A stretch of DNA of 64,000 bases, taken from Sheuella sp. GTDB lineage: Bacteria > Pseudomonadota > Gammaproteobacteria > Burkholderiales > Burkholderiaceae_B. Shown piece after piece: positions 41,318 to 50,187 of this stretch (its first letter is position 1; each line of letters begins with the position of its first letter). The notes under the pieces are model-generated. The model saw only the letters and a program-made list of their open reading frames with translations. It had not been told where the DNA came from and did not search any database. The position numbers and the translations under genes were made by a program. The stretch is from NCBI GenBank assembly GCA_030650995.1, contig JAUSCY010000142.1, positions 52,390-116,389 of the forward strand, read 5' to 3'.

Positions 41318-41801
41318 ACTCTTGCGCCTGTTCGCGTGGTAGCGATTTTTCAGGTCCGGATGCGACCACCTGAATCAGCATACCCCGATGAACAAAGACA
41401 CGCGCCACCAGCACAGAGGGTTGTTTAGCCACAACTGTTTCCAGTTCAAACATTTTGCCCTCAAGCGCGGCTTGTGTAATCTCCTTTCCGCTCGTACCAA
41501 ACAAGGAGCCAAGCAGCGCGCGTTTTAGAGACATCTCCTGTGTCGCGCCCAGATCCTGCGGCAAAGGAGCGTATCCGACGGCAAAAACAGCAGGGCCAAC
41601 GTTCGCCGCAGAAAGGGAAAAAACCAACTTATAGTCATCAATCTGAAGTTGTCGCTGCTCAGTTTGTACCTTTGCAGGAAAAGCCAGCACCACATGGTCA
41701 TCTGCCACGCTTAGCTCGCGCCAGTTAAACTCAGGCGTGCATCCCAGTAGCAAGGCGAAAACAATGCCTGATAGCCAGAAATAAAGAAACTTACCCACCA
41801 C
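41292..41801 (-). CDS. Small predicted lipoprotein, function unknown
   Basis: A 169-residue protein with a signal peptide ending in the lipobox LLLGC (Cys about 21). I do not recognise a family. The mature part alternates beta-like segments (VVLAFPAKVQTEQRQLQI, LVARVFVHRGMLIQVVASG) and ends FIRSLVLK. It may fold as a small beta domain, exported and lipid-anchored. It is divergent from gshA across 137 bases. Confidence 0.72.
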   Translation of the reverse strand: MVGKFLYFWLSGIVFALLLGCTPEFNWRELSVADDHVVLAFPAKVQTEQRQLQIDDYKLVFSLSAANVGPAVFAVGYAPLPQDLGATQEMSLKRALLGSLFGTSGKEITQAALEGKMFELETVVAKQPSVLVARVFVHRGMLIQVVASGPEKSLPREQAQEFIRSLVLK

Positions 41802-41938
41802 GGATACTCCAATTTAAAACGTTTAGGCGACGATACTATTGTCGTTGAAATTAGTTACAAATGTATCCGTTTCCCTGTTTTCCCCCTCTGGCGCGCATAC
41901 TTTAAAATCAACACGATTGATGAATGAAAGGATTCTCT

Positions 41939-43519
41939 GTGACTGACACGCTGTCCATCCGGCTCGCACGCCTGCAGGCCCACCCCGAAGTTCTGGGCAA
42001 AACACTTCGAGGCATCGAAAAAGAAGGGCTGCGCGTTGATCACAATGGTCTGCTGTCCATGCGGCCGCACCCACTGGCATTAGGCTCGGCACTGACACAT
42101 CCCAGGATCACGACGGATTATTCCGAGTCCTTGCTTGAGCTCATCACCGGCACCCATGATCGCGTGGATAGTCTGATTGCTGAAATCAACGAGATTCAGC
42201 GTGTCGTTTCAATCACGATGACCGACGAGCTTATGTGGAATCACTCCATGCCTGCTCACTTACCCGCAGAACAGGACATTCCGATCGCCTGGTATGGCAC
42301 TTCCAATACCGGAATGATCAAGCATGTCTATCGTCGCGGGTTGGCCGAACGGTATGGCAAAACCATGCAATGCATTGCAGGATTACATTACAACTTCTCT
42401 TTCGACGAATCCATCTGGGATATGCTTGACAGAGGCGAGGCCTCTGCGCAGGATCGGCGCTCAGCCGGCTACATCGCGCTGATCCGCAACTTCACCAGAT
42501 ACAGCTGGTTACTGATGTATCTTTTCGGCGCATCACCAGCATTATCACGGGACTTTTTACGCGGCAATACTGACGCATTGCTTGAGCTCGACTCCCAGAC
42601 AATGTATCTGCCATATGCGACCAGCTTGCGCATGAGCGATCTGGGGTATCAAAATAAAGCACAGTCAGGACTCAAGCCCTGCTACAACGACCTGAATACC
42701 TTTTTGCAGCGGATCTACGATGCGGTCACGACCCCCTGGCCTGCCTATGAAAAAACAGGTACCCACCGAGATGGTCAGTGGATACAGCTCAACACGAATA
42801 TCCTTCAAATAGAAAACGAGTTTTATTCCAGCATCCGTCCCAAGCGCACGACAGGGCCGTGCGAGCGCCCCATCACGGCCTTAGCCGAGCGCGGCGTGCA
42901 ATACATTGAAGTCCGTTGCCTGGATATTGACCCGACAGAACCAACAGGAATTTCAGCCCAGACTGCAAAGTTTGTCGATGCATTTTTGCTGTACTGTGCC
43001 TTACAAGACAGCCTGGACTTTTCTGAAAGTGGCTTTTGCCCTGAAAGCGCGGCAAACTTTTCACGCGTAGTTAAACTGGGCCGTGAGCCAGGACTGATGC
43101 TTAAACAGGCCGGACAGGACATCAGCCTGCAAGACTGGGCTAATCAACTGTTGGACGGCATTTCAGCATGCAGCGCTGTATTGGCGAGCAATCTGAATGA
43201 TGCTTCATATATCCAGGCACTTGAAGTGCAGCGCGGGAAAGTACAGGATCCAACCCTTACTCCCTCTGCCAAGGTCCTGCAGGAATTGCAATCACGAAAA
43301 ATATCTTTCCATGACTATGCCCTGCAACTCAGCGCTACGCATGCCAGTGCACTGCGTCAGAAGGGATTGACGACGAAAGAGACGGATACGGCCACGTATC
43401 AGGCAAAAGAGTCGATTACGGAGCAAAAACGCCTGGAGTCAAGCGATCAGGAGAGCTTTGAGGCCTACGTTGCACGTTTTCATGCAGCACTTAAGGTGCC
43501 ATCGATGAGCAAAAACTAG
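41939..43519 (+). CDS. gshA: Glutamate-cysteine ligase (E. coli-type)
   Basis: GshA makes gamma-glutamylcysteine, the first and rate-limiting step of glutathione synthesis. With a GTG start at 41939 it has 526 residues, near E. coli GshA. AAAGGA (41927-41932) sits six bases before this GTG; the ATG at 41924 has no such site. Family segments include HPRITTDYSESLLELITGTH, DELMWNHSMPA and YIEVRCLDIDP. gshB is not in the window. Confidence 0.94.
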   Translation: MTDTLSIRLARLQAHPEVLGKTLRGIEKEGLRVDHNGLLSMRPHPLALGSALTHPRITTDYSESLLELITGTHDRVDSLIAEINEIQRVVSITMTDELMWNHSMPAHLPAEQDIPIAWYGTSNTGMIKHVYRRGLAERYGKTMQCIAGLHYNFSFDESIWDMLDRGEASAQDRRSAGYIALIRNFTRYSWLLMYLFGASPALSRDFLRGNTDALLELDSQTMYLPYATSLRMSDLGYQNKAQSGLKPCYNDLNTFLQRIYDAVTTPWPAYEKTGTHRDGQWIQLNTNILQIENEFYSSIRPKRTTGPCERPITALAERGVQYIEVRCLDIDPTEPTGISAQTAKFVDAFLLYCALQDSLDFSESGFCPESAANFSRVVKLGREPGLMLKQAGQDISLQDWANQLLDGISACSAVLASNLNDASYIQALEVQRGKVQDPTLTPSAKVLQELQSRKISFHDYALQLSATHASALRQKGLTTKETDTATYQAKESITEQKRLESSDQESFEAYVARFHAALKVPSMSKN

Positions 43520-43547
43520 GTCAAATAAAATTTAACTTACTGAAACT

Positions 43548-43622
43548 TGGTGCGTCCGACAGGAATCGAACCTGTATCGAGAGCTTCGGAAACTCTAATT
43601 CTATCCATTGAACTACGGGCGC
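43548..43622 (-). tRNA. tRNA-Arg (anticodon CCG), CCA encoded
   Basis: The minus strand folds into a cloverleaf. The acceptor is GCGCCCG/CGGACGC with a C4-A69 mismatch; the D stem is GTTC/GAAT, the anticodon stem AGAGT/GCTCT with loop TTCCGAA (anticodon CCG), the variable loop CGAT and the T arm ACAGG-TTCGATT-CCTGT. Discriminator A is followed by an encoded CCA. It reads CGG arginine codons. A TATAAT at 43633-43638 lies just upstream. Confidence 0.93.
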
Positions 43623-43632
43623 CAAGCCATGA

Positions 43633-43638
43633 ATTATA
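43633..43638 (-). promoter_or_regulatory. -10 element of the tRNA-Arg gene
   Basis: A perfect TATAAT (minus strand) ends 10 bases before the mature tRNA 5' end, which would leave a leader of only a few bases. A good -35 is not evident; a CTTGCGG/CCGCAAG inverted repeat (43653-43673) occupies that area. Confidence 0.5.
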
Positions 43639-43701
43639 GCGGGAGAGTAAAACTTGCGGCGGCGCACCGCAAGAAGCCCCACCGACATCGCCTTATGCCG
43701 C

Positions 43702-43707
43702 TATAAT
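43702..43707 (+). promoter_or_regulatory. Candidate -10 element for the cytochrome c gene
   Basis: TATAAT at 43702-43707 lies 126 bases before the cytochrome ATG. The leader contains an ATGCCA/TGGCAT inverted repeat. The -35 is weak. Confidence 0.35.
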
Positions 43708-43833
43708 CGCTCGGTTTTGTAAGAAAAACCGTCAAACCACATCAATCCCGAAGGCCGATGGTCGACAATGCCAATTCTCCAAGACTGGCATCATTAGACA
43801 GAGCAGCGGGGTTCAGACTCGCAGGATTTGGTC

Positions 43834-44379
43834 ATGAGCAATACACAGCAAAATCAAGAAGCACACACCGAAGAGCACCACTCGCCGATTAAAACGCCTA
43901 AACAGCTGATCGTCACGATCCTGTTGTCGTTTATCGTACCAATCCTGATCATCATTCTCTTGGTGAATCTCGTAGCTGCCGGCAATCAGGTTGGCGCGGG
44001 ATCAGATACCCTTGGTCCAGAAGCGACAGCCAAGCGTATTGCCCCTGTTGCAAAACTGGAACTGGTTGATGCCAGCGGCCCCAAAGTATTTAAAAGCGGC
44101 GAACAAGTCTACAAAGCTGTCTGTGCCGGCTGTCATACAGCGGGCGTTGCTGGCGCACCCAAATTCGGGGATCCAGCCAGTTGGGCAGCCGCTGCCAAGA
44201 CAGGCCTGAACGCAATGGTTGCGAACGCGATCAAGGGTAAAAATGCCATGCCTGCCAAGGGCGGCAATCCTGCTCTGGATGATTTTGAAATCACCCGTGC
44301 GGTGGTTTACATGGCAAACAACTCAGGTTCAAAGTTTGATGAGCCCGTAGAACCTGCTCCAGCTGCACCTTCAAAATAA
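43834..44379 (+). CDS. Membrane-anchored cytochrome c5-like protein
   Basis: A 181-residue c-type cytochrome. A His/Glu-rich cytoplasmic N-terminus is followed by one membrane anchor (IVTILLSFIVPILIIILLV) and a periplasmic class I cytochrome domain with haem motif CAGCH (Cys97-His101) and a probable axial Met139 in NAMPAKGG. Such proteins carry electrons to terminal oxidases. The ATG at 43834 has AGGA at 43823-43826. A strong terminator follows at 44413. Confidence 0.92.
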   Translation: MSNTQQNQEAHTEEHHSPIKTPKQLIVTILLSFIVPILIIILLVNLVAAGNQVGAGSDTLGPEATAKRIAPVAKLELVDASGPKVFKSGEQVYKAVCAGCHTAGVAGAPKFGDPASWAAAAKTGLNAMVANAIKGKNAMPAKGGNPALDDFEITRAVVYMANNSGSKFDEPVEPAPAAPSK

Positions 44380-44412
44380 GTTTTATCTATCAATCGCCTG
44401 TTCAGGCTTTTG

Positions 44413-44455
44413 AAAAAACGCTGGCCCCTGCAAAAACAGGGGCCAGCGTTTTTTT
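44413..44455. terminator. Bidirectional intrinsic terminator
   Basis: The arms ACGCTGGCCCCTG and CAGGGGCCAGCGT pair perfectly around the loop CAAAAA, flanked by A-runs upstream and T-runs downstream, so it can end transcription both from the cytochrome gene (+) and from the dehydrogenase gene (-). Confidence 0.93.
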
Positions 44456-44456
44456 A

Positions 44457-45980
44457 TCAGACCGAATGTAACTGCAGCAACGACATGCCAAGCTGCACGC
44501 GACGCTGCAACCAGAGGCTAGGACGATAACGAGGGTCACCAGTGACTTGTTGCATATTTTTCAAAATTTCAAGGATGTGCCGCGCACCTAGCGCATCGCC
44601 TAAGGCCAAGGGCCCTTTGGGATAACCCAGACCCAGGGACACCGCTCGATCAATGTCCTGCGGAGTGGCAATGCCTTGCTGTGCAATATCGCAAGCGATA
44701 TTGACGATCATGGCTGTAATCCTCTGCGCTACAAAACCAGCCGAATCCTCGACCACACTCACGCGCACATTATCACTGCCTAACAAAGCGTGTGCGGTGG
44801 TGCGCCACACTGGCGCAGTCGCTGGCGAAACCATCAACGTACGACGACGTGCAACGTCAAAATCATTCAAGGTATCCAACCCAACCGTACGTGCCGCATC
44901 CAGCCCCTGATCCACAACAGCTGTAGATACATCCTGACCGTAAGGCGTGACGATCAGCAAGCTGTCAAACGAAGGAGTACTGCCTGTTTCGAGTGTTGCG
45001 CCCAGGCTGCGTAAAAGATTGACTGCGCGCGAGTGCCCTAGTTCGTGAGCATGGCTGACCCAGACCTTTGGAACTGACTGCTGCTCTGGTGCAGGCGGCT
45101 CAATCACTACCTTTCTCTGGCCGTCCTCATAGTCGTAAAAACCTGCCTGCGTTTTACGTCCGTAAATCCCACCCGCAACACGAATAGTGCCAATCGGAGA
45201 CGGCTTGAAACGCGGTTCATCAAAAAACTGGCGGTAGATCGACTCCATGACTGCGTGCGAGACATCCAGCCCCGTCAGATCCATCAACTCGAACGGCCCC
45301 ATTTTGAAACCCGCCTGCTCGCGCATAATCGAGTCAATCGTGGAGAAAGGCGCAACACCTTCTTGCGCAATACGCAAGCCTTCGGTATTCATACCGCGAC
45401 CCGCGTGATTCACGATAAAACCTGGCATATCTTTACAGCGGACCGGCGTATGGCCCATTTTGATGGACAAGGCCATCAACGCATCACCTACTGTTCGATC
45501 ACTCTTTAACCCATCGATCACCTCAACGACCTTCATCAAAGGCACAGGATTAAAAAAGTGATAACCCGCTACGCGCTCAGGATGCGCGCAGGCTGCGGCA
45601 ATGGAGGTAATGGACAACGAGGAAGTGTTGGACACGAGAATGCAATCGTTCGCAACAATCGCCTCAAGTTCCTTAAAAAACTTTTGTTTGATATCCAGAC
45701 GCTCGACAATCGCCTCAATCACTAAATCGCAATCTTTTAATTCCTGAATATCCGCTGCACCGTGAACATTTGCCAGTGCCGCCTCAGCTGCTTCAGTTGA
45801 AATTTTCCCTTTGGCAGCCAGCGTTGTCCATGTTGCTGCCAGCGCTTCTCGCGCGGCAGCAACAGCCTGTGGCTGAACGTCAAACAAACGGACGGTCAAT
45901 CCCGCCTGCGCAGCAATCTGAACAATCCCGCGCCCCATTGCGCCCGCACCTGCCACACCAATTATCTGAATATTTTTCAT
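44457..45980 (-). CDS. paaH: 3-hydroxyacyl-CoA dehydrogenase, PaaH type
   Basis: A 507-residue NAD-dependent dehydrogenase. The Rossmann motif GVAGAGAMGRGIVQIAA starts at residue 8. The central 3HCDH domain includes NPVPLMKVVEVIDGL and DMPGFIVNHAGR, and a second C-terminal 3HCDH domain contains DSAGFVAQRITAM. Length and double C-terminal domain fit PaaH/PaaC of phenylacetate breakdown, but no other paa genes are adjacent, so a general beta-oxidation role is equally possible. Confidence 0.88.
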   Translation of the reverse strand: MKNIQIIGVAGAGAMGRGIVQIAAQAGLTVRLFDVQPQAVAAAREALAATWTTLAAKGKISTEAAEAALANVHGAADIQELKDCDLVIEAIVERLDIKQKFFKELEAIVANDCILVSNTSSLSITSIAAACAHPERVAGYHFFNPVPLMKVVEVIDGLKSDRTVGDALMALSIKMGHTPVRCKDMPGFIVNHAGRGMNTEGLRIAQEGVAPFSTIDSIMREQAGFKMGPFELMDLTGLDVSHAVMESIYRQFFDEPRFKPSPIGTIRVAGGIYGRKTQAGFYDYEDGQRKVVIEPPAPEQQSVPKVWVSHAHELGHSRAVNLLRSLGATLETGSTPSFDSLLIVTPYGQDVSTAVVDQGLDAARTVGLDTLNDFDVARRRTLMVSPATAPVWRTTAHALLGSDNVRVSVVEDSAGFVAQRITAMIVNIACDIAQQGIATPQDIDRAVSLGLGYPKGPLALGDALGARHILEILKNMQQVTGDPRYRPSLWLQRRVQLGMSLLQLHSV

Positions 45981-46029
45981 TTTTTATTCCAAGTCACTAT
46001 TAAGGCCATTATCGCTCTAAGATTCACCT

Positions 46030-46893
46030 ATGCAAAACACACTTAAAACTGGCCAGTCCGTCAGCCTCGAACAGGTGAGTGCCCTTTTTAACCCACGCGA
46101 TCCGCAAAGCCATAAAGGCAGCTTCGGATGTGCAGCGATTCTAGGGGGCGCGCCTGGCATGACCGGCGCAGCCATCCTTGCTGCCAGAGCAGCTTTGAAA
46201 ACTGGTGCAGGTAAAGTGATGGTCGGGATCGCGCAAACGCCCTTACCCGTGCCCTACGACTCCAGCAACCCTGAGCTCATGCTGCATGAAGCCGATGATT
46301 TGCTTGAGATTGCGCACACGATGGACGCCTGGGCGGCAGGTTGTGGCCTGGGAACATCAGAGCAAGCCTTAAGCTGGCTGCGCCGACTTTTTATCCGTCG
46401 TCAAAATGCACCACTCGTTCTGGATGCTGATGGACTCAATGCCATCGCTTCAGGGGAGGTCTCACCCACGTGGGGCCGTGGCGAGATCGTACTGACCCCC
46501 CACCCTGCCGAAGCTGCGCGATTACTTGATCTGGACACAAAGCAAGTCCAGGCAGACCGAACGGGTGCGGCGATTGCTCTGGCCAGTCAGTTCAAGGCCT
46601 GGGTCGTACTCAAGGGAGCGGGCACCGTTATCTGCGCGCCCGATCTCTCGTGGCAGCTCAACACCACAGGCAATGTAGGTCTTGCCACCGCGGGGTCGGG
46701 AGATGTGCTCAGCGGTATGCTGGTCAGCCTGCTCGCCCAGGGATTTCCCATGCAAACCGCCGTGCCTGCTGCGGTCTGGTTGCACGGAGCAGCCGCTGAT
46801 TATTTGGTCAAACAAGGCATCGGTCCAATTGGCCTGACTGCGGGCGAGCTCGCTGATGCAGCCCGAACGATTCGTAATTCGGGTGCGAAATAA
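46030..46893 (+). CDS. nnrD: ADP-dependent (S)-NAD(P)H-hydrate dehydratase
   Basis: NnrD repairs hydrated NADH and NADPH. The 287-residue protein has the ribokinase-like fold with the segment HKGSFGCAAILGGAPGMTGA, LVLDADGLNAI and the anion-hole motif TAGSGDVLSGML. The NnrE epimerase domain, often fused in front, is absent here, and must be encoded elsewhere if present. It is divergent from the dehydrogenase gene. Confidence 0.92.
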   Translation: MQNTLKTGQSVSLEQVSALFNPRDPQSHKGSFGCAAILGGAPGMTGAAILAARAALKTGAGKVMVGIAQTPLPVPYDSSNPELMLHEADDLLEIAHTMDAWAAGCGLGTSEQALSWLRRLFIRRQNAPLVLDADGLNAIASGEVSPTWGRGEIVLTPHPAEAARLLDLDTKQVQADRTGAAIALASQFKAWVVLKGAGTVICAPDLSWQLNTTGNVGLATAGSGDVLSGMLVSLLAQGFPMQTAVPAAVWLHGAAADYLVKQGIGPIGLTAGELADAARTIRNSGAK

Positions 46894-46959
46894 ATTTTTC
46901 ATCATTTCATTTATTTTCACTTATCATCAATTTTTAATCTCAGACTATCGGAGCATTGC

Positions 46960-48108
46960 ATGTCCACTGTTCTCACGCCCGAATCACAAGCACTTGCTCA
47001 AAAACTGGCGGCAGGCATTCGTACCTGGATCGAATGCGAATCGCCCTCGAGCGATGCGCCGTCCATTGAGCGTATGGCAGAACTGGTGGCCAAACAGGCG
47101 CGTGCTGCCGGGCTGAGTGTAGAACTGACCCATGCGGGACCTAAAAATCTGCCAATACTCGTTGCAAGTAATCGGGCGCCTGGCGACGAACGTCCCGGCA
47201 TTTTATTACTCGCCCATCTTGATACCGTTCACCCGATTGGCACACTGAAAATCAACCCCTGCCGAATCGAAGACGACAAACTCTTCGGACCCGGCAGTTT
47301 TGATATGAAAGGCGGTACTTATCTGGCACTGACTGCGCTGGGTGAGTTATCCGCTGCGGGTGCAACACCCTTACCGGTTGATTTTTTAATGGTGCCAGAC
47401 GAAGAAGTCGGCAGTCACGCATCGCGTCCAGCAATTGAGACGCATGCCAGGCGGGCACGCTACACACTTGTTTGCGAACCCGCGCGACCCAATGGCGGAA
47501 AATGCGTCACGGCCCGAAAAGGTACCGGCATGACTAAACTTACCGTCACAGGACGTCCCTCTCACGCGGGCATGGCGCATGAAAAAGGTCGCAGCGCAAT
47601 TCGCGAAATGGCTCACCAGATCATCGCTCTCGAAGCCATGACAGACTATGCCCGTGGCATTACAGTGAGCGTTGGCACCATCTCTGGTGGGACCGTGACC
47701 AATACCGTGCCTTCGCATTGCGAAGTCATGGTCGACTTCCGGATCCCTGACGAGGCAGCAGGCAAAGAAATCGAAGCCAGAATGCTTGCACTCAAACCAG
47801 TCGATCCCGATACGACGCTCGCCATCGAGGTTGAGCTTAATCGTCCCGCAATGGTTAAGACGCCAGCTGCACAAGCGCTGCTTGACCAGCTCATAGACTA
47901 TGCCGATGCAGCGGGTTTTGAGCTCATTGATGCACCGGTGACAGGTGGCGGCAGCGATGCAAACTTTACAGCTGCACTTGGAATTCCGTCGGTTGATGGA
48001 CTGGGCGCTGAAGGAGATGGCGCACATACCCTGCACGAATACATCTTGGTCTCAGCCCTACCTCGCCGCCTGCAATTCTGGCGCAACACACTTACCCAAC
48101 TCACTTAA
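46960..48108 (+). CDS. M20-family peptidase, glutamate carboxypeptidase (CPG2)-like
   Basis: A 382-residue di-zinc peptidase. Metal and catalytic residues are His86 and Asp88 in LLAHLDTVHP, bridging Asp115 in GPGSFDMKGG, catalytic Glu148 and ligand Glu149 in PDEEVGS, and a C-terminal His in DGAHTLHEYI. The dimerisation lid includes TGRPSHAG. The closest known type is carboxypeptidase G2, which removes C-terminal glutamate from folates, but no signal peptide is visible here and the substrate is uncertain. CGGAG lies seven bases before the ATG. Confidence 0.88.
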   Translation: MSTVLTPESQALAQKLAAGIRTWIECESPSSDAPSIERMAELVAKQARAAGLSVELTHAGPKNLPILVASNRAPGDERPGILLLAHLDTVHPIGTLKINPCRIEDDKLFGPGSFDMKGGTYLALTALGELSAAGATPLPVDFLMVPDEEVGSHASRPAIETHARRARYTLVCEPARPNGGKCVTARKGTGMTKLTVTGRPSHAGMAHEKGRSAIREMAHQIIALEAMTDYARGITVSVGTISGGTVTNTVPSHCEVMVDFRIPDEAAGKEIEARMLALKPVDPDTTLAIEVELNRPAMVKTPAAQALLDQLIDYADAAGFELIDAPVTGGGSDANFTAALGIPSVDGLGAEGDGAHTLHEYILVSALPRRLQFWRNTLTQLT

Positions 48109-48117
48109 GGACACGTG

Positions 48118-50178
48118 CTAGCCAGCTGATTTGTTCAGCATTGCCTTGAGCATATCCAGACGGCTTTTAGGACTCATCGCCTCGGCTTCTGGCTGCTGGT
48201 CCGGAGCACTGGATAAGCCCATCTCCTGGATAAACCGCGAAGGCTCGCGCAGCAGGTCTTCACGCGCACGCCTGCGTTTTTTACACCAGCTTAAATGCAA
48301 ACTACGCTGAGCGCGTGTTATTCCCACATACATCAGACGACGTTCTTCCTGGATACGCGACACCAAAGCTTCAGCAATGCTCGCTGCATCGCCCTCCTCG
48401 TCATCACGCCCCATATGCGGTAGCAGTCCTTCCTCCACCCCTAACAAATACACATGAGGGTACTCAAGACCTTTTGACGCATGTAAAGTCGAGAGCTTGA
48501 CGGCATCAGGCTCCTCGTCTTCACTACGCTCTAGCATCGTCACCAGCGCGACATGCTGGACTAAATCAAATAATCCCATGCTGTCAGCATCTGCTTTACG
48601 CTTGAGCCAACCTACTAACTCCAGTACGTTATGCCAACGACTCTGTGCCGGTTTTTCATCAAAAGTATCGTAGAGATATCTTTCATATTGAATCGCGCTA
48701 ACCAAGTCATCCAGAATATCGCCAGCAGGCTCAGCGGCCTGCACTTTCTGCCCTGTCTCTGTTTTACCCGCACGAAACTGAATACGTACAATAAATTCAC
48801 CGAATGTACGTAAAGGCTCAAGCTGACGTACATTGAGCCGTGACTCGACGCCCTGCTCGAACAGGGCAGCAAACAATGAGATTTTCCGCTCACCGGCATA
48901 TTGCCCCAGCGTTTGCAGAGTCGCCTGACCAATGCCACGTTTGGGTGTGGTTGCAGCACGAATAAACGCAGGGTCATCCTCCTCGTTCGCAATCAGACGC
49001 AGGTAGGACAGCACATCCCTGACCTCGGCTTTATCAAAAAAACTTTGGCCACCAGAAATTGTGTAAGGAATGCGGACATTGCGCATGGCCTGCTCAACAA
49101 TACGCGCCTGGTGATTGCCGCGATACAAAATAGCGAAATCTTTCCAGCTTGCCTGTTTTTCAAATCGGGCTGCTGAAATTTTCATCGCGACGTTTTCAGC
49201 TTCGACCTCATCGCTTGACATGGCAGTAACTGAAATCGCATCGCCAGTACCATGATCAGACCAGAGTTTTTTTTCAAAGATCTTTGGATTCTGCGAAATT
49301 ACATTATTTGCAGCAGCAAGGATTCTCTGACTTGACCGATAGTTCTGCTCGAGTTTAATCAGTCGTATATTTGGGTAGTCTGTCGTGAGTTTGGCCAGAT
49401 TTTCGATCGTAGCGCCGCGCCAGGCATATATCGCCTGATCATCATCACCCACTGCGGTAAACATTGCGCGCGGTCCTGTCAGCCACTGCACCAACCGGTA
49501 CTGACAGACGTTAGTATCCTGATACTCGTCGACCAGGAGATAACGCACTCGTTTCTGCCATTTTTCACGCACCTCGATATTGCGCTCAAAAATCTGAGCA
49601 GGTACCGCAATCAGATCATCAAAATCTACAGCTTGATAAGCGGCGAGGGTGGCGTTGTAACTACGGTAAATTTTCGCTGCCTCGACCTCGCTTGGCGTAG
49701 CTGCCAAATTAGCGGCACCGTCCGGATCGATCAATCCATTTTTCCAGAGGGAAATTGTTTGCTGAACCGCTTTGAGACGTCCGCGGTCCGTTGTCGCCAG
49801 CAAGTCCTGAACAATAGCCAGCGCATCATCCGCGTCAAAAATTGAAAACTGCGGCTTGAGTCCTGCATGCTGCGCTTCCTCGCGCAAAATCCGCACACCA
49901 AGAGAATGAAATGTGCTGATCGTTAACCCTTTTGCCTGACTCGGATCAACCAGACGCTTGACGCGATCATCCATCTCGCGTGCGGCTTTATTTGTAAAAG
50001 TCAGCGCGACGATATTACGTGCTGAATAGCTACATTCTTTGATCAAGTAAGCGATTTTCTGCGTGATCACACGTGTTTTACCAGAGCCCGCGCCAGCCAG
50101 AACCAGGCAGGGTCCATCCAGATACAACACAGCCTCGCGTTGTGCGGGATTCATTCCTGAGACAGCTGAAGTCGACAT
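48118..50178 (-). CDS. rep: ATP-dependent DNA helicase Rep (UvrD/Rep family)
   Basis: A 686-residue superfamily 1 3'-5' helicase that helps replication forks pass obstacles. Motifs in order are the Q-motif (NPAQREAV), motif I GAGSGKTRVI, motif Ia ALTFTNKAAREM, motif II VDEYQDTN, motif III GDDDQAIYAWRGA, motif IV LEQNYRSS, motif V STLHASKGLEYPHVYL and motif VI RLMYVGITRAQ. The length and motif spacing fit Rep more than UvrD. It follows priA by 9 bases on the same strand. Confidence 0.94.
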   Translation of the reverse strand: MSTSAVSGMNPAQREAVLYLDGPCLVLAGAGSGKTRVITQKIAYLIKECSYSARNIVALTFTNKAAREMDDRVKRLVDPSQAKGLTISTFHSLGVRILREEAQHAGLKPQFSIFDADDALAIVQDLLATTDRGRLKAVQQTISLWKNGLIDPDGAANLAATPSEVEAAKIYRSYNATLAAYQAVDFDDLIAVPAQIFERNIEVREKWQKRVRYLLVDEYQDTNVCQYRLVQWLTGPRAMFTAVGDDDQAIYAWRGATIENLAKLTTDYPNIRLIKLEQNYRSSQRILAAANNVISQNPKIFEKKLWSDHGTGDAISVTAMSSDEVEAENVAMKISAARFEKQASWKDFAILYRGNHQARIVEQAMRNVRIPYTISGGQSFFDKAEVRDVLSYLRLIANEEDDPAFIRAATTPKRGIGQATLQTLGQYAGERKISLFAALFEQGVESRLNVRQLEPLRTFGEFIVRIQFRAGKTETGQKVQAAEPAGDILDDLVSAIQYERYLYDTFDEKPAQSRWHNVLELVGWLKRKADADSMGLFDLVQHVALVTMLERSEDEEPDAVKLSTLHASKGLEYPHVYLLGVEEGLLPHMGRDDEEGDAASIAEALVSRIQEERRLMYVGITRAQRSLHLSWCKKRRRAREDLLREPSRFIQEMGLSSAPDQQPEAEAMSPKSRLDMLKAMLNKSAG

Positions 50179-50187
50179 ATGGATTCT

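Noticed and set aside
47386..48036. 216-codon minus-strand frame opposite the M20 peptidase gene
   Set aside because: It lies wholly inside a gene with intact metal-binding motifs, and its product is a Cys/His-rich jumble with no recognisable domain.
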